From: Micromonospora antibiotica
GTDB lineage: Bacteria; Actinomycetota; Actinomycetes; Mycobacteriales; Micromonosporaceae
Assembly (NCBI RefSeq): GCF_017599305.1
Contig: NZ_JAGFWR010000001.1
Span: 682,001-746,000, forward strand
Direction of reading: 5' to 3'
DNA: 64,000 bases
Part shown: positions 53,710 to 62,795 of the stretch, piece by piece
How positions within the stretch are numbered: position 1 is the stretch's first letter
Layout of the letters: each line of letters begins with the position of its first letter
The notes under the pieces: generated by a model
Seen by the model: the letters and a program-made list of their open reading frames with translations, nothing else
Databases searched by the model: none
Told to the model about the DNA's origin: nothing
Program-made: the position numbers and the translations under genes

Positions 53710-53751
53710 GGCCGTGGGGCCGGTGCGCTCAGGCGTGCCGGCCCCACGGCC
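53710..53751 (+). terminator. Terminator hairpin of the nuo operon
   Basis: GGCCGTGGGGCCGG (53710-53723) and CCGGCCCCACGGCC (53738-53751) are exact complements with a 14-base loop, starting 13 bp after nuoN. There is no T-run. The synthase gene starts 36 bp later, so some read-through could still feed it. Confidence 0.83.
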
Positions 53752-53787
53752 GTATCCCCCGTCCGGAGCAGGTCGAACGGGTGTGGC

Positions 53788-54870
53788 ATGGTTGATGGTG
53801 TGGTGATTCCGGCGGGGGAGCGTTCAGGCGGCGTCGGCTCCGGCGGTCGTCGGGGACGGGCGGGCACGGGTCAGGTCGGCGCGCTCGGCGTGCACCTCGC
53901 CGATCCACGGGTCGAGGCGTCCGTGCTGGGCCTGCTCGACGACGTCGAGGTCGAGCTGCGGGCCAGCGTGGCCAGCGCCGATCCACTCGTCACCGAGGCG
54001 GCCCGGCACCTGGTCGAGGCGGGCGGCAAGCGGTTCCGTCCGCTGCTGGTGGCCCTGGGTGCGCAGTTCGGTGACCCGGCGGGCCCGCAGGTGGTGCCGG
54101 CGGCCGTGGTGATGGAGCTCACCCACCTGGCCACCCTCTACCACGACGACGTGATGGACGAGGCCGCCGTGCGGCGGGGTGCCCCGAGCGCCAACTCCCG
54201 CTGGACCAACTCGGTGGCCATCCTGGTCGGCGACTACCTCTTCGCGCGGGCCGCGGACATCGCCGCCGACCTGGGCCCGACGGCGGTCCGTCTCCAGGCC
54301 CGCACGTTCGCCCGGCTGGTGCACGGCCAGATCGCCGAGACCGTCGGTCCCCGCACGCAGGACCCGGTCGACCACTACCTGCGGGTGATCGCCGACAAGA
54401 CGGGGTCGCTGATCGCCACCTCGGCCCGGTTCGGCGGGATGTTCGGTGGGGCGTCCGAGGAGCACACCGAGGCCCTCGCCGGCTACGGGGAGACCATCGG
54501 GGTGGCCTTCCAGCTCTCCGACGACCTGCTCGACATCGCCTCCGAGTCGACCCAGTCGGGTAAGACACCCGGCACCGACCTGCGCGAGGGGGTGCCGACC
54601 CTGCCGGTGCTCTACGCGCTGGCCGGCGACGACTCCGACGCGGCCTCGGTGCGGCTGCGGGAGATCCTGTCCACCGGCCCGCTCGTCGACGACGCGCTGC
54701 ACGCCGAGGCGCTCGGCCTGCTGCGGGAGTCCCCCGCGCTCAAGCGGGCCCGGGAGACCGTCCGCAGCTACGCCGAGGACGCCCGTGCGCGGTTGGCCCC
54801 GCTGCCGCAGATCCCGGCCCGGCGGGCGCTCGAATCCCTCTGCGACTACATCGCCGACCGCACCAGCTGA
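53788..54870 (+). CDS. Polyprenyl diphosphate synthase (probably for the menaquinone side chain)
   Basis: 360 residues. A trans-prenyltransferase of the isoprenoid synthase family, with the first Asp-rich motif DDVMD (Asp120-Asp124, in LYHDDVMDEAAVRRG) and the second DDLLD (Asp245-Asp249), plus GGKRFRPLLVAL. These bind Mg2+ and the allylic diphosphate. Its position after nuo and near menG/menJ resembles the mycobacterial grcC1 region, so the product is probably the long prenyl tail of menaquinone. The residues just after the first motif suit a long chain, but I cannot read the length. The ATG at 53788 lacks a good Shine-Dalgarno, and nearby GTGs are possible. Confidence 0.88.
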   Translation: MVDGVVIPAGERSGGVGSGGRRGRAGTGQVGALGVHLADPRVEASVLGLLDDVEVELRASVASADPLVTEAARHLVEAGGKRFRPLLVALGAQFGDPAGPQVVPAAVVMELTHLATLYHDDVMDEAAVRRGAPSANSRWTNSVAILVGDYLFARAADIAADLGPTAVRLQARTFARLVHGQIAETVGPRTQDPVDHYLRVIADKTGSLIATSARFGGMFGGASEEHTEALAGYGETIGVAFQLSDDLLDIASESTQSGKTPGTDLREGVPTLPVLYALAGDDSDAASVRLREILSTGPLVDDALHAEALGLLRESPALKRARETVRSYAEDARARLAPLPQIPARRALESLCDYIADRTS

Positions 54871-54998
54871 CCTGCGCCGCTCGACGACCGGCCCGACCGG
54901 GTACCGTCGGCCGCCCCCGTTCGTCACCCGCTGACCTGTGCCGCTCGACGACCGGCCGGGCCGGCCGGGTGCCGTCAGCCGTCCCCGTTCGTCAGCCG
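54866..54998. repeat. Tandem duplication at the junction of two convergent genes
   Basis: GCTGACCTGCGCCGCTCGAC (from 54866) and GCTGACCTGTGCCGCTCGAC (from 54930) begin two 64-68 bp copies that share CCGGGT-x-CCGTC, the CCCCGTTCGTCA block and flanking sequence. The first copy starts inside the last codons of the synthase gene; the second reaches the stop end of the minus-strand MFS gene at 54992. The duplication makes up almost the whole 120-bp gap. Confidence 0.75.
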
Positions 54999-56182
54999 GC
55001 GGCGGAGCGCCGCAGCAGCCGGCTGCCGGTGAGCATGAGCACGGCGGCGAGGAGCATGGCGACCCCGGCGGCCAGCCACATCACCGGGTAGCCGCGGGTG
55101 CCGGCGAGCGCCCCGAGCCCGAGCGGGCCGAGGCAGCCGCCGGCGTACACCCCGGTCTGGGTGATCGAGGTGGCGGCGGCCGGGGCCTGCGGGTGCAGCC
55201 GGACCACCGCGAAGTTCAGCAGGCCGGGCCAGGCCCAGCCCAGCCCGAAGCCGAGGACCACCCCGGCGGTGAGTGGCACCGGACCGGCCACGGCCAGCAG
55301 CCCCAACCCGACCGCCCCGACCACCAGCATCGCGGCGATCAGCGCGACGTGACCGGTGTCCCGCCGGTCGGCCAGCCAGCCGACGCCGATCCGGGCGGCC
55401 ACGCAGACCGCGCCGCCGAGGGTGAGCACCAGCCCGGCCGGGCCGGGAGCGAGCCCCCGGTGCACCGACGAGTCCACCACGAAGGTGCCCAGCGCGTTGG
55501 CCGCGCCCGCCGCGAGGGTCGCCGCCACCCCGACCACCACCAGCGCCGTGGTGGCCCCACCGCCGCGTTCCGCCGCACGCTCCCGCGCCGGTCCGGCCAC
55601 CTGCGGGGGTACGGCCGGCAGCGCGGCCAGGGCGGCTGCGGCGGCGGCCACGAACGCCCAGCGCCAGCCGGCGGTGAGGGCGATCGCCGGCACCGCCGCC
55701 CCGGCCAGCAGCGTGGAGGCGGGAATGGCGGCCTGCTTCACCCCGAACGACAGGCCCTGCCGCCGGGCGGGTACGTGCCGGGCCAGCGCCGCGTTGCTGG
55801 CCAGTTGGCCCAACGCGTTGGCGGTGGCGCTCAGCGCGAGCAGCCCCACCAGCACCGGGTACGACCGGGCCAGCCCGGCGATGGCGAGCAGGCAACCGGC
55901 GGCGAGACCGATGGCGACCCGGGCCACCACGGCGGGGCCGACCCGTTCCACCAGCCGGCCGGAGGGCATCGAGGCGAGCGCGCTGACGCCGAAGTAGATC
56001 GACACGGCCAGTCCCAGCCCGGCGGGGGAGAAACCGAGGTCGTCCCCCATCTGCACGGCGAGCCCGCCGACCAGGAAGACCGGCAGGACGCTGGCGACGG
56101 TGGTCGCGACCGCTGCGACGCCGGCCCGCACGGGGCGTACGGTGGGCCGGCTCGGCGGGGGGCTGAGCGCGGTGTCGGTCAT
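54992..56182 (-). CDS. MFS transporter
   Basis: 396 residues with about 12 helices, starting VRAGVAAVATTVASVLPVFLVGGLAVQMGDDLGFSPAGLGLAVSIYFG. It has ALASMPSGRLVERVGPAVVARV (motif-A-like) and RQGLSFGVKQAAIPASTLLAGAAVPA. The latter half recalls the cyanate or organic-anion type of MFS. The substrate is unknown. It is divergent from an IclR regulator across 158 bp, and IclR proteins often control the uptake or catabolic gene beside them. Confidence 0.85.
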   Translation of the reverse strand: MTDTALSPPPSRPTVRPVRAGVAAVATTVASVLPVFLVGGLAVQMGDDLGFSPAGLGLAVSIYFGVSALASMPSGRLVERVGPAVVARVAIGLAAGCLLAIAGLARSYPVLVGLLALSATANALGQLASNAALARHVPARRQGLSFGVKQAAIPASTLLAGAAVPAIALTAGWRWAFVAAAAAALAALPAVPPQVAGPARERAAERGGGATTALVVVGVAATLAAGAANALGTFVVDSSVHRGLAPGPAGLVLTLGGAVCVAARIGVGWLADRRDTGHVALIAAMLVVGAVGLGLLAVAGPVPLTAGVVLGFGLGWAWPGLLNFAVVRLHPQAPAAATSITQTGVYAGGCLGPLGLGALAGTRGYPVMWLAAGVAMLLAAVLMLTGSRLLRRSAAG

Positions 56183-56340
56183 CGTGGGCTCAACCTACGC
56201 GAGTCGAGTTCCTGACAACCGTCGGCGTGTCGCCGGGTGACCCGCCGTATACCGCCTGATCTGGCATCCACCACCCGAACGGGCGTTCCGTCTCGGCCCG
56301 GTATTTCATATGGTGTAAGTCCCCGGCTGCGGAGGTGGTT

Positions 56341-57123
56341 GTGCGTGACCCCCTGGCGGAACCTTCGGACCTGATCCGGAGCGTTTCCCGCGCGCTACGC
56401 GTGCTCGAGTCGGTCGGTCGTGCCCCGAAAGGGCTGACCGTCAAGCAGATCGCCCGGCGGTGCGAGCTGACCGTCGCCACCACCTACCACCTGGTCCGCA
56501 CCCTGGCCTACGAGGGTTACGTGATCCGTCGGGAGGACGGCACCTACATCGTCGGCCTGGAGATCGCCGACCGGTACCGCGAGCTGGTCACCGCGTTCCG
56601 GGGGCCGGCCGCCGTCGGGGAGTCGCTGCGGCGGGCCGCCATCGACACCGGGTGGAGCCACTACCTGGGCCGGTTCGTCGGCGGTCAGGTGGCGGTCACC
56701 GCCGTCGCCGAGGGAGCCCGCTCGCCCTACCTGGAGGACATGGTCCCCGGCTTCGACGAGGGTGCGCACGCCACCGCCCTGGGTAAGGCGCTGCTGGCCA
56801 CCCTCACCACCGAACAGCGCCTGCGCTACCTGCGCGAGTACGGCATGCGGCCGTTCACCACCGCCACCCTGACCACCCCGGAGGCGTTCGAGGCGGACCT
56901 GGCCGCCGGCGACCGGCGCGGAATGCAGTTGGAGCTGGGGCAGTTCCGGCAGGGGGTGGCCTGTGCCGCCGTGCTGGTCACCCCGGACAAGGACATGGAA
57001 CGGCGGGTGGTGCTGGCCTGCGCGCTGCCGGCCAGCGAGATGATGACCTCGGCCCGGGTGGTGCGGGCCAAGCTGCTCACCGCCGCCCGCGCCGTCGCCG
57101 ACGGCATCGCCGCCGACGCCTGA
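56341..57123 (+). CDS. IclR-family transcriptional regulator
   Basis: 260 residues. The winged helix (about 10-70) reads SDLIRSVSRALRVLESVGRAPKGLTVKQIARRCELTVATTYHLVRTLAYEGYVIRRED; the C-terminal effector-binding domain (about 80-255) has HATALGKALLATLTTEQRLRYLREYGM and FRQGVACAAVLVTP. It probably binds a small organic acid and controls the divergent MFS gene. GTG at 56341 is preferred over 56335 because GGAGG (56331-56335) needs that spacing. Confidence 0.9.
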   Translation: MRDPLAEPSDLIRSVSRALRVLESVGRAPKGLTVKQIARRCELTVATTYHLVRTLAYEGYVIRREDGTYIVGLEIADRYRELVTAFRGPAAVGESLRRAAIDTGWSHYLGRFVGGQVAVTAVAEGARSPYLEDMVPGFDEGAHATALGKALLATLTTEQRLRYLREYGMRPFTTATLTTPEAFEADLAAGDRRGMQLELGQFRQGVACAAVLVTPDKDMERRVVLACALPASEMMTSARVVRAKLLTAARAVADGIAADA

Positions 57124-57134
57124 CCCGTCACGGG

Positions 57135-57174
57135 CGAGGGCCCCCTCCCGGACCGAAGCGGGTGGGGGCCCTCG
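57135..57174. terminator. Bidirectional hairpin between convergent iclR-type and PhoX-type genes
   Basis: CGAGGGCCCCC (57135-57145) and GGGGGCCCTCG (57164-57174) are exact complements with an 18-base loop, 12 bp after the regulator stop and 37 bp after the phosphatase stop on the other strand. Confidence 0.8.
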
Positions 57175-57210
57175 TGGCCGGTCCGGCGGTGGACCGGCCC
57201 GGGGAGCGCG

Positions 57211-59337
57211 TCAGCTGCCGATCGGGCCGCCGTCGAGCCGCCAGGTGACCACCACGCCCGGCTTGGCGTAGTCGCCGTCCGGCCAGGTCGACGCCGGCTT
57301 CTCCACCGACGCGCCGGTGATCTCGCCGGGGTGCTGCACGGCCACGAACACCGACCGGTTGTCGCCGGTGATGAACGGCCCGCAGGTCTCCGCGCCCAGC
57401 GGCACGGTCAGGAACTGCTTCAGGTGCCCCCGCTCCGGCCCCTCGACGGCGGTGGCGAAGAGGCCGTCGTTGCTGCCCAACGCGTTGCCGTCGGTCGAGA
57501 TCCACAGGTTGCCGGTGGCGTCGAAGGCGACGTTGTCCGGGCAGGAGATCGGCGAGACCTTGGTCTTGTCGTACCCGGCGAAGTAGGTCGACGGGTCGGT
57601 CGGGTCACCGGCGACGATCGGCAGCGACCAGGCGAAGGACTCCGCCGTGTTGTCGCCCCGGTCCTCGACCAGCTCCAGGATCTGCCCGTGCTTGTTGAGG
57701 TTGCGCGGGTTGATCTCGTCGGCCGCCGGCTTACCGGCCTTGCCCCGGTCGGTGTTGTTGGTCAGCGCCACGTACACCTTGCCGGTGAGCAGACTCGGCT
57801 CGACGTCCTCCGGGCGGTCCATCTTGGTCGCGCCGACCTTGTCCCCGGCGAGCCGGGTGAAGGTGAGCACGTCGGCGGCGGTCATCCCGTCGACGAAACT
57901 GCGGTTGCCGCTGACCAGCTTGATCCACCGTCCGGTGCCGTTGAACGCGCCGTCGGCGGGCAGCTTGCCCGTGCCGTCGATCTCGGCGGCGCTGGTCTGG
58001 GCGAACTGCGCCACGTAGAGGGTGCCCGACTCGAGCAGGGTCAGGTTGTTCTTGCGGGCCACCCAGGAGTCACCAGGCATGAACTTCTTGTCGGAGACGA
58101 ACTTGTAGAGGTAGTCGAAGCGCTCGTCGTCGCCCATGTACGCGACCACCCGCTTGTCGCGGGCCACGATGACGTTGGCGCCCTCGTGCTTGAACCGGCC
58201 CAGCGCGGTGTGCTTGCGCGGACGGCTCTCCGGGTCGAACGGGTCGATCTCGACGATCCACCCGAACCGGTGCGCCTCGTTGGGGTGCTTCGCCAGGTCG
58301 AACCGTTCGTCGGCCCGCTCCCACTTGCGGCTGCCGCTGGGGTAACGGGCGGCGGTGGTGATGCCGTACCTGTCGAACCTGGGCTTCAGCTCGGCGGGCG
58401 CGGCGTCGGCGCCGACGAAGTACTGGTTGAAGTTCTCCTCGCCGGACAGCACCGTCCCCCACGGGGTGACCCCACCGGCGCAGTTGTTCAGCGTGCCGAC
58501 CACCGTGCGGCCCTTCGGGTCGGCGGCGGTGCGCAGCCAGGCCGAGCCGGCGGCCGGGCCGGTCAGCTCGAACTTCGTGGCCAGCGCGGTGACCCGCCGG
58601 TTGTACGGCCGCCGGCCCTGGCCGACCGGCCGCCACTGCCCGGTGCCGTCCACCCGCTCCAGTTCCACCACGGACATGCCGTGCGCGGCCATCGCGGTGC
58701 GCAGCTGCTCGACGGTGAGGTTGTCCAGGCCGGTGAAGCCGGGGAACATCAGATCCTCGTTGGTGTACTCGTGGTTGACCACGAGCAGCGCCCGCTTGCC
58801 CCGCCGGTCCAGCGGCAGCACCCCGACGAAGTCGTTGTTGTAGCCGAACTGCTTGGCCTGGGCGGCGGCGGTCTGCCCGTGCAGGTCGAACCGGGGCGCA
58901 CCGGGCAGCACCGGGTCACCCCAGCGGATGACCACGTGGTGGTCGTACCCGTTGGGGACGACCAGGGTGTCGAGCTGGTTCGGCGGGATCGGCTTGAAGG
59001 TCAGCGCCCCGCTGCCGACACCGCGCTGCGGAGCGGTCGGGTCGCCGACCTCCGGCACCACCGGGGTGGCCGGCGCGGCGGCGGCGGGGACGGCCCCGGC
59101 CAGCGCGCCGGTGGCGGCACCGCCGAAGCCGAGCACCAGCGCGCCCACCGCACCCGCCCGGACGACGCCCCGACGGGACACCTCGCCCTCGACGAGGTCG
59201 CCGAAGTAGGTGTTGTCGGACGTGTTGGGCACCGGGTGGTCGCAGGCGTTGCCGCAGCGGTACAGACAGGTCATCGCATCGCGGCTGCCGTGCCGGGTGG
59301 CACCGAGCAGCGGGAGCAGCCGGGGACGGTCGCTCAT
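57211..59337 (-). CDS. PhoX-type alkaline phosphatase (DUF839), Tat-exported
   Basis: 708 residues. A cysteine-containing lead (MTCLYRCGNACDHPVPNTSDN) precedes a twin-arginine signal, SRRGVVRAGAVGALVLGFGG (Arg55-Arg56), then the DUF839/PhoX domain: NGYDHHVVIRWGDP, LLVVNHEYTNEDLMFPGF, GTVLSGEENFNQYF and PEDVEPSLLTGKVYVALTNN, and near the end GNLWISTDGNAL. PhoX enzymes are Ca/Fe-dependent phosphomonoesterases that release phosphate outside the cell. The ATG at 59337 (MSDRPRLL) fits the family opening, and AGGAGG lies a little upstream. No Pho box is obvious. Confidence 0.9.
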   Translation of the reverse strand: MSDRPRLLPLLGATRHGSRDAMTCLYRCGNACDHPVPNTSDNTYFGDLVEGEVSRRGVVRAGAVGALVLGFGGAATGALAGAVPAAAAPATPVVPEVGDPTAPQRGVGSGALTFKPIPPNQLDTLVVPNGYDHHVVIRWGDPVLPGAPRFDLHGQTAAAQAKQFGYNNDFVGVLPLDRRGKRALLVVNHEYTNEDLMFPGFTGLDNLTVEQLRTAMAAHGMSVVELERVDGTGQWRPVGQGRRPYNRRVTALATKFELTGPAAGSAWLRTAADPKGRTVVGTLNNCAGGVTPWGTVLSGEENFNQYFVGADAAPAELKPRFDRYGITTAARYPSGSRKWERADERFDLAKHPNEAHRFGWIVEIDPFDPESRPRKHTALGRFKHEGANVIVARDKRVVAYMGDDERFDYLYKFVSDKKFMPGDSWVARKNNLTLLESGTLYVAQFAQTSAAEIDGTGKLPADGAFNGTGRWIKLVSGNRSFVDGMTAADVLTFTRLAGDKVGATKMDRPEDVEPSLLTGKVYVALTNNTDRGKAGKPAADEINPRNLNKHGQILELVEDRGDNTAESFAWSLPIVAGDPTDPSTYFAGYDKTKVSPISCPDNVAFDATGNLWISTDGNALGSNDGLFATAVEGPERGHLKQFLTVPLGAETCGPFITGDNRSVFVAVQHPGEITGASVEKPASTWPDGDYAKPGVVVTWRLDGGPIGS

Positions 59338-59465
59338 GGGAAGGAGCCTCCTGGAGACAGGTCGGTGGCACGCCGTTTTCACCTGCTCGACGTGCGTACC
59401 GGGCGGACGCTGCCAGGACGGGGTGAGCGGCCACCGGACGCGGTGTGAACCGGATGTGAACAGCA

Positions 59466-60068
59466 GTGGCCGGTGAACCGATCAGCGTCACGGCGCGTAG
59501 TAACGGGCGGACACATTCGCCGGACTCGTCGCGCGGGAAGCGAGGGATCACCATCAGCGACCACGACGCCCAACTGCTGCGCGCGCTGCACGACGAGCAC
59601 GCCGAGGCGCTCTACGCGCACGCGTTGCGGTTGGTCAACGGGGACCGCACCCGGGCCGAGGACCTGGTGCAGGAGACCCTGCTGCGCGCCTGGCGTCACC
59701 CGGAGTCACTGGACCCGCGACGCGGCTCGGTGCGGGCCTGGCTCTTCACGACCGCCCGGAACCTGGCGATCGACGCCTGGCGGCGGCGGTCGACCCGGGT
59801 CGGCGAGGTGTTCACCGACGACCTGCCCGAGCAGCCGGAGACGATTGACGAAGCGGAACGCGCGGTGGAGGCCTGGACCATCGCCGAGGCGCTGAGCCGA
59901 CTGAGCCCCACCCACCGGGAGGTGCTGGTCGAGTGCTTCTACCAGGGCCGCTCGGTGTCCGAGGCGGCGGCCCGGCTGGGGGTGCCACCGGGGACGGTCA
60001 AGTCCCGCACCCACTACGCGCTGCGTTCACTGCGGCTGGCCCTGGCCGAGATGGGGGTGACCGGATGA
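59466..60068 (+). CDS. ECF-type RNA polymerase sigma factor
   Basis: 200 residues. Region 2 reads RALHDEHAEALYAHALRLVNGDRTRAEDLVQETLLRAWRHPESL, and region 4 LSPTHREVLVECFYQGRSVSEAAARLGVPPGTVKSRTHYALRSLR, the SigK/SigL-like (ECF19) group. The family usually begins near SDHDAQLL, about 31 residues into this frame. Only GTG 59466 is available as a standard start, so the N-terminus is uncertain. Its stop overlaps the ATG of the anti-sigma gene. It is divergent from the PhoX gene. Confidence 0.9.
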   Translation: MAGEPISVTARSNGRTHSPDSSRGKRGITISDHDAQLLRALHDEHAEALYAHALRLVNGDRTRAEDLVQETLLRAWRHPESLDPRRGSVRAWLFTTARNLAIDAWRRRSTRVGEVFTDDLPEQPETIDEAERAVEAWTIAEALSRLSPTHREVLVECFYQGRSVSEAAARLGVPPGTVKSRTHYALRSLRLALAEMGVTG

Positions 60069-60766
60069 CCCGCTGCGAGTTCGCACACGACGACGGCGCG
60101 TACGTGCTGGGTGCCCTCGCCCCCGCCGACCGGGCCGCCTACGAGCGGCACCTGTCCGGCTGTGCGGCGTGCCGGGAGGCGGTGGCCGAGGTCGCGGTGC
60201 TGCCGGGCCTGCTGGGCCGGCTCGACCCGACCACGCTGGAGGAGTTCCTCCCCCCGCCGCCGGAGATCAGCCGGGTGCCCGACCTGATCGCTGTGGCCCG
60301 GGACCGCCGCCGCCGCGAGCGGACCCGCAACCGCCGACGGTACGCGCTGACCGCGCTCGTCGCCGCCGCGTTCGCCCTGGTGCTGGGCTTCGGCGGGGCC
60401 GCCGCCCTGCGCCCGGCCGGCCCGCCCGCGCCGACCACCCAGGCGGTGCGGATGGTGTCCATGGCACCGGTGTCGCCGAAGACCCCGGCGTTGCACGCGG
60501 AGATCGGGCTGAGCGGCACCAAGTGGGGCACCGAGGTCACCATGCACTGCGGGTACGACGCGACGGCCGGCTACGGCAAGGCGAACACGTTCCGACTGGT
60601 GGCGCGCGGCCCCGACGACGCGACGGAACAGATCGCCTCCTGGCTGGCCGCCCCCGGCGACGACGTGAACCTGCGTGGCGCGACCCGGTTCACCGACGCC
60701 GACCTGGTCCGTCTCGAACTCCTGCGCGCCGACGGGACCCTCGTCCTCAGCTACGACGTCCGCTGA
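60065..60766 (+). CDS. Zinc-binding anti-sigma factor, membrane-anchored
   Basis: 233 residues. The ZAS motif is His8, then His29-x3-Cys33-x2-Cys36 (HLSGCAAC). A cytoplasmic helical part and an Arg-rich stretch (RDRRRRERTRNRRRY) lead to a single membrane helix (about 98-115), and the extracytoplasmic domain (about 120-233) is beta-rich (MHCGYDATAGYGKANTFRLVARG). It holds the sigma factor at the membrane until a signal releases it. Translation is coupled to the sigma gene (ATGA). Confidence 0.9.
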   Translation: MTRCEFAHDDGAYVLGALAPADRAAYERHLSGCAACREAVAEVAVLPGLLGRLDPTTLEEFLPPPPEISRVPDLIAVARDRRRRERTRNRRRYALTALVAAAFALVLGFGGAAALRPAGPPAPTTQAVRMVSMAPVSPKTPALHAEIGLSGTKWGTEVTMHCGYDATAGYGKANTFRLVARGPDDATEQIASWLAAPGDDVNLRGATRFTDADLVRLELLRADGTLVLSYDVR

Positions 60767-60793
60767 CCCCCAGGGGGCGTCGGGTGGGGTGGC

Positions 60794-61717
60794 TCAGTGG
60801 GCGGCGGCCGGGAGCGGCGCGGTGGCGCGGGCGGCGGCCCGGCTGCGCCGGCCGTGCCGCACCGCGTCCAGGGTGAAGATCAGCAGGGCCAGCCAGACCA
60901 GGGCGAAGCCGGCCAGCCGGGCCGGGGGCATCGGCTCGTGGAAGATCAGCACGCCGCAGCCGAGCTGGAGGATCGGGGCCACGTACTGGAGCATGCCGAG
61001 CGCGGTCAGCGGCAACCGGTTGGCCGCGCCCGCGAAGAGCAGCAGCGGGATGGCGGTCGCCGCCCCGGCCGCCACCAGCAGCGCGGTGTGCCCGGCCGAG
61101 ACGTGCCCGAACGTCGAGCCGCCCCGGCTCACCAGCCAACCCAGGTAGGCCAGGGCGGGCAGCGCCAGCACCGCCGACTCGACGAACAGCCCCTCCGCCG
61201 CCGGCAGCCCGAGCCGCTTCTTGGCCAACCCGTATCCGGCGAAGCTGACCGCCAGGGTCAGCGCCAGGTAGGGCAGCCGACCGTAGTCGACGGTGAGCAC
61301 CGCGACGGCCGCCGCCCCCACCCCGAGCGCCACCCACTGCGCCGGGCGCAGCCGCTCCCGCAGCACGAACACCCCGAGCAGCACCGACACCAGCGGATTG
61401 ATGAAGTAGCCGAGCGCGGTCTCCACCACCCGGTCGGAGTTCACCCCGTAGATGTAGGTGCCCCAGTTCACCGCGATCAGGGCCGCCGCGACGACGATCC
61501 CGGCCAGCGTCCGGGGGCGGCGGGCCAGCGAGCGCAGGAAACCGACGTTACGCAGGGCGGCGAGCAGCAGCGCGACGAACAGCACCGACCAGATGATCCG
61601 GTGGGCGAGGATCTCCACCGGCCCGGCCGGGCGCAGCAGCTTGAGGTAGATCGGGAAGAAACCCCAGATCAGGTACGCGCCAAAGCCGTAGAGATAGCCG
61701 AGCCGCAACGGAGTCAC
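60794..61717 (-). CDS. rarD: RarD-type EamA/DMT transporter
   Basis: 307 residues with ten helices and the RarD opening GYLYGFGAYLIWGFFPIYLKLLRPAGPVEILAHRIIWS, then NWGTYIYGVNSDRVVETALGYFINPLVSVLLG and RLPLTALGMLQYVAPILQLGCGVLIFHEP. RarD proteins are drug/metabolite transporters of unclear substrate. The start is GTG 61717, which lies against a hairpin arm. Confidence 0.9.
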   Translation of the reverse strand: MTPLRLGYLYGFGAYLIWGFFPIYLKLLRPAGPVEILAHRIIWSVLFVALLLAALRNVGFLRSLARRPRTLAGIVVAAALIAVNWGTYIYGVNSDRVVETALGYFINPLVSVLLGVFVLRERLRPAQWVALGVGAAAVAVLTVDYGRLPYLALTLAVSFAGYGLAKKRLGLPAAEGLFVESAVLALPALAYLGWLVSRGGSTFGHVSAGHTALLVAAGAATAIPLLLFAGAANRLPLTALGMLQYVAPILQLGCGVLIFHEPMPPARLAGFALVWLALLIFTLDAVRHGRRSRAAARATAPLPAAAH

Positions 61718-61742
61718 GGTCCCACCGTAAGGGGTGGGACCG
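61717..61742 (-). terminator. Hairpin between the GNAT and rarD genes
   Basis: CGGTCCCACC (61717-61726) and GGTGGGACCG (61733-61742) pair exactly around a six-base loop. It follows the GNAT stop (61770) and touches the rarD start codon, so besides terminating the GNAT transcript it could hide the rarD start in a read-through RNA. Confidence 0.65.
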
Positions 61743-61769
61743 GCTCGGGTTCGTTGCCGGTGAGCGGGG

Positions 61770-62204
61770 TCACCGCCCGTTCACCCACGCCATCCACTGC
61801 TGCGGTGGCGCGGGCGTGAAGCCCACCTTCGCGTACACCCCGTGGGCGTCGAGGGTCGTCAGGGCGATCCGGCGTACGCCGAACCCGGCGAGGTGGTCGC
61901 GGACCGCGCCGGCCAGCCAGGTGCCCAACCCACGACCCCGCGCCTCGGGGGCGACGTAGACGTCGCAGAGCCAACCGAAGGTCGCCCGGTCGGTGACCAC
62001 CCGCCCGACAGCCACCTGCGCGCCGTCCTCCGGGCGGTAGACGCCGTACGGGATCGACCCGGCGAAGGCCCGTTCCGTCGTCTCCCGACTGCGGTCGAGC
62101 GCCCAGTAGGCGTCGGTGGAGAGCCAGTGGTGCACCCGGTCCCGGTCGATCCGCTCCGGGTCGGTGCTGAGCTGGTAGCCGTCAGGGCGGGTCAGCGAGA
62201 ACAC
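61770..62204 (-). CDS. GNAT-family N-acetyltransferase
   Basis: 144 residues. The acetyl-CoA-binding motif is VYVAPEARGRGLGTWLAGAVRDHL, with VAVGRVVTDRATFGWLCDVYV before it and YAKVGFTPAPPQQWMAW at the end. The substrate cannot be predicted. The GTG at 62204 starts VFSLTRPDGYQLSTDP. Confidence 0.86.
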   Translation of the reverse strand: MFSLTRPDGYQLSTDPERIDRDRVHHWLSTDAYWALDRSRETTERAFAGSIPYGVYRPEDGAQVAVGRVVTDRATFGWLCDVYVAPEARGRGLGTWLAGAVRDHLAGFGVRRIALTTLDAHGVYAKVGFTPAPPQQWMAWVNGR

Positions 62205-62300
62205 GTCGTCACGCTAACCCCATCCGGGGCCCGCCCCGCCAGCCAATTTCCGTCAGGTGGCCGCAGCTGGCCGGCCCGGCCACCGCCGTGCGGCTGGCAT

Positions 62301-62350
62301 CCTGCCGGCCACCGCCCCGCGCCGGTCGGCATCGGGCGGTGGCCGGCAGG
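62301..62350 (-). terminator. 17-bp perfect hairpin between the holin-like and GNAT genes
   Basis: CCTGCCGGCCACCGCCC (62301-62317) and GGGCGGTGGCCGGCAGG (62334-62350) are exact complements with a 16-base loop, the longest stem in the window. It starts five bases after the minus-strand holin-like gene ends. Confidence 0.85.
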
Positions 62351-62354
62351 CGGG

Positions 62355-62741
62355 TCAGTCGCGGTCGAGGATGGCGCCCAGGATCCAGGTCACGATGCCG
62401 ACGAGCAGCGCGCCCAGCACCGCCTCCGGCCAGAACCCGTCCACGTGGAAGGGTAGGTTCGCCTGGTCGGCGATCCAGCTGGTGAGCAGGAACAGCAGAC
62501 CGTTGACGACCAGTGCGATCAGCCCGAGGGTGAGCAGGTAGAAACCACAACCGACGGTCTTGATGATCGGCTGGAGCACCGCGTTGACCACGCCGAAGAT
62601 CACCGAGACGAGCACCAGGGTGACGATCGCCTCGCCGGCCGAACCGGTGTCGAGGGTGATGCCCGGGATGAACAACGTCGCCAGCCAGAAGGCCACCACC
62701 GTGGAGCCCAGCCGGATCAGAAGACCCTTCAGAAAATCCAT
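62355..62741 (-). CDS. Phage-holin-family-like membrane protein (PF04020 type)
   Basis: 128 residues with four helices: LIRLGSTVVAFWLATLFIPGI, AIVTLVLVSVIFGVVNAVLQPIIK, CGFYLLTLGLIALVVNGLLFLL and AVLGALLVGIVTWILGAIL. This is the widespread small DUF/holin-4 family found in many bacterial chromosomes; there is no lysis cassette beside it, so it need not be of phage origin. Function unknown. Confidence 0.85.
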   Translation of the reverse strand: MDFLKGLLIRLGSTVVAFWLATLFIPGITLDTGSAGEAIVTLVLVSVIFGVVNAVLQPIIKTVGCGFYLLTLGLIALVVNGLLFLLTSWIADQANLPFHVDGFWPEAVLGALLVGIVTWILGAILDRD

Positions 62742-62795
62742 GGCCGGGATCGTGCCACGCCTGGTCCACCTGGGGAAACCGTCGTGGCTTTCCGG

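Noticed and set aside
59551..59553. ATC as a start codon for the sigma factor, which would give the usual SDHDAQLL N-terminus
   Set aside because: The GAGGGAT upstream is tempting, but ATC starts are very rare; the GTG at 59466 is kept with a note of uncertainty.
62355..62741. Prophage remnant because of the holin-like protein
   Set aside because: There is no integrase, endolysin or structural gene nearby, and the family is common in ordinary chromosomes.
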